A stretch of DNA of 6,613 bases from an uncultured Bacteroidales bacterium (GTDB lineage Bacteria > Bacteroidota > Bacteroidia > Bacteroidales > WCHB1-69): positions 1-6,613 of the forward strand of contig ONXT01000095.1 of the NCBI GenBank assembly GCA_900321845.1, given 5' to 3'. Positions 5,201 through 6,613 of the stretch are shown here, piece after piece; the first letter of the stretch is position 1, and each line of letters begins with the position of its first letter. A program made the position numbers and the translations under genes. Below the pieces are notes generated by a model. That model was not told the origin of the DNA and ran no database searches. It was given only the letters and a program-made list of their open reading frames with translations.

Positions 5201-6403
5201 ATGAAAAAGCTCCTCACAATGCTGTTTCTGGTTGTTTGGGCACTTTCGGCAAGTGCCAACGACGGTGTTTTTTACGCCGCCGGCAACCAGCTCATCCCCA
5301 TTGTGGAGACGGACATTTCCGTGAAAAAGGAAGTGCTGAGCATCGTCCGGCAGGGCGACTACGCCATCATAGATGTCAACTACGAATTTTTCAACCCCAC
5401 AAAAACGAAAACCCTGCTGGTGGGCTTTGAAGCCCCCTCCCCCTATAATGCCAACTTCTCGGACTACCGCGACAGTCATCCCTTCATCTCTGATTTCACT
5501 GTCAATATGAATGGGAAAGACCTGCCCTACAAAGTGGCACTTGTCAAAAATGATAGCATTTACTACAGAAATGGGAAGTTCATCTACGCCGATACAGGTG
5601 ATGAGGAACTAGTACACTCAATCGGAAGTATTAACGGCCAATACGTTTACTACTTCACGACGGAATTCCAACCCGGCGTGAACACCATTCATCACCAGTA
5701 CAGATACAAAGTTTCTATGAATATCGAATTCCCCATACAGTTATTCTATACTTTGACAGCAGCCAACCGTTGGGCCAATCATCAAATCGACGACTTTACC
5801 CTGATTATTGATATGGTTGATTCTGAAAAACAAATGAGTTTCCAGATACCGGCCACTTTTTTTGAAAGTGCCGATGAATGGCATCTGACTGGACAAGGGC
5901 GCATAGAAGAAGACCTCTTTGTGGACCCGCGGGATTCGACAGAAAAGTATGCCGTTTTCCATATCGTCTCAAATGGTGTTTCTTTCCACAAAAAAAACTT
6001 CCACCCGAATGGTGAACTTACCATAGAACATCGGACCTGCATTTTCGACCTTCTGGGGGTGGTCAACAAAAATGGTCGTTTGGATCGTGCTCTCCAGAAT
6101 TATGCGGCCAAGCAATATCATTACCAGCTTGAGAATATGCCTCAGATGCTCGAAATTTGGTCAGAGAATCCCAAGGCTGCCGAAAAAATCCCCCAACGTT
6201 GTTCCGACTACACCCGAAGAATCATGCGGAATCTACCGTGGGCTTACCGAGGATATGTTTTCAAAGACAAGAAACTTCAGATGTTTTTTGAATCCACCCA
6301 ATGGTACATTGCCAATCCATCTTACAATGGTTCACAGGAGGATTTCAGCGATGGGGACTTCAAATGGGTGAAATACTGGGACTTGAATAAGAATTCTGAT
6401 TAA
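5201..6403 (+). CDS. Exported YARHG-domain protein (DUF4424-like N-terminal part)
   Basis: 400 residues. Signal peptide 1-19 (MKKLLTMLFLVVWALSASA), so secreted or periplasmic; no lipobox cysteine. Residues about 20-285 form a mainly beta-strand region beginning NDGVFYAAGNQLIPIVETDISVKKE-like, followed by VNYEFFNP (59-66) and LLVGFEAP (72-79). This resembles DUF4424 family proteins; I am fairly but not fully sure of the name. Residues about 335-378 form a YARHG domain (NLPWAYRGYVF, then KKLQMFFESTQWYIANPSY), a small extracellular domain of unknown ligand in which the name-giving YARHG is varied to AYRGY. The first about 200 bases are GC-richer than the middle of the gene (53% versus 38% in sampled lines). 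It starts 11 bases after the cassette and ends 17 bases before ruvB, so it is probably cotranscribed with at least one of them. Molecular function is unknown. Confidence 0.78.
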   Translation: MKKLLTMLFLVVWALSASANDGVFYAAGNQLIPIVETDISVKKEVLSIVRQGDYAIIDVNYEFFNPTKTKTLLVGFEAPSPYNANFSDYRDSHPFISDFTVNMNGKDLPYKVALVKNDSIYYRNGKFIYADTGDEELVHSIGSINGQYVYYFTTEFQPGVNTIHHQYRYKVSMNIEFPIQLFYTLTAANRWANHQIDDFTLIIDMVDSEKQMSFQIPATFFESADEWHLTGQGRIEEDLFVDPRDSTEKYAVFHIVSNGVSFHKKNFHPNGELTIEHRTCIFDLLGVVNKNGRLDRALQNYAAKQYHYQLENMPQMLEIWSENPKAAEKIPQRCSDYTRRIMRNLPWAYRGYVFKDKKLQMFFESTQWYIANPSYNGSQEDFSDGDFKWVKYWDLNKNSD

Positions 6404-6420
6404 GAAATAGAATAAAATAT

Positions 6421-6613
6421 ATGAACGACAACCTCAACCCGTCGAAAAAACGGCTTTCGGCAGCCGAGAAGGAGTTCGAAAGAGCCATCCGTCCCGCGGA
6501 TTTCCATAATTTCTATGGACAGGAGAAGGTGATTGAGAACATCATAGTATTCGTTCAGGCGGCGAAGGCGCGCAAGGAAGCGTTGGACCACGTGCTTTTG
6601 CACGGGCCTCCAG
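6421..6613 (+). CDS. ruvB: Holliday junction branch migration helicase RuvB, N-terminal fragment
   Basis: Partial: 64 codons from the ATG at 6421 to the right edge. Translated by hand, it reads MNDNLNPSKKRLSAAEKEF, then ERAIRPADFHNFYGQEKVIE and NIIVFVQAAKARKEALDHVL, then LHGPP. The block around GQEKVIENI (33-41), followed by KARKEALDHVLLHGPP (49-64), is the start of the RuvB AAA+ domain; the Walker A motif GPPGLGKT is cut after GPP. RuvB forms a hexameric ring that, with RuvA, drives branch migration of Holliday junctions during recombination and repair. The 17-base gap after the YARHG gene is A-rich and has no Shine-Dalgarno sequence or visible promoter. ruvA and ruvC are not in the window. 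Full length in the family is about 340 residues. Confidence 0.95.
   Translation, partial: MNDNLNPSKKRLSAAEKEFERAIRPADFHNFYGQEKVIENIIVFVQAAKARKEALDHVLLHGPP

Overview
The window looks like Bacteroidota DNA, most likely from the order Bacteroidales, though I cannot name a genus. The evidence is the gene families (a DUF4293 membrane protein beside CdaA, DUF3791/DUF3990 genes, a YARHG-domain secreted protein), several promoter boxes of the Bacteroidota type (-7 TAnnTTTG, one with TTG 19 bases upstream), and A/T-rich leaders without Shine-Dalgarno sequences in front of most starts.

Left part (1-2234, all minus strand): three housekeeping genes read leftwards. These are coaE (dephospho-CoA kinase), nadA (quinolinate synthase, with a well-formed promoter of its own) and an RlmI-type rRNA methyltransferase that leaves the window at base 1. 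Bases 2235-2367 are a divergent intergenic region.

Middle part (2368-4231, plus strand): a small exported HMA-type metal-binding protein with a Cys/His/Gly-rich tail, then a two-gene unit of a four-helix DUF4293 membrane protein and the c-di-AMP synthase CdaA. The HMA gene and the DUF4293-cdaA unit are preceded by an identical 17-base sequence containing the -7 box.

Right part (4283-5189, plus strand): a compact A/T-richer three-gene cassette. A DUF3990 protein that resembles an ADP-ribosyltransferase lies between two short helical proteins that share a C-terminal signature (DUF3791-like). The genes overlap by 4 bases and are separated by 2 bases. This is the most interesting part of the window: a candidate toxin-antitoxin-like or effector/partner module inserted between housekeeping genes. 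It is followed after 11 bases by an exported YARHG-domain protein and then by the start of ruvB (Holliday-junction helicase), which is cut off inside its Walker A motif at the right edge.

No rRNA, tRNA, CRISPR array, insertion sequence or convincing intrinsic terminator was seen. No stretch longer than about 180 bases lacks a gene.
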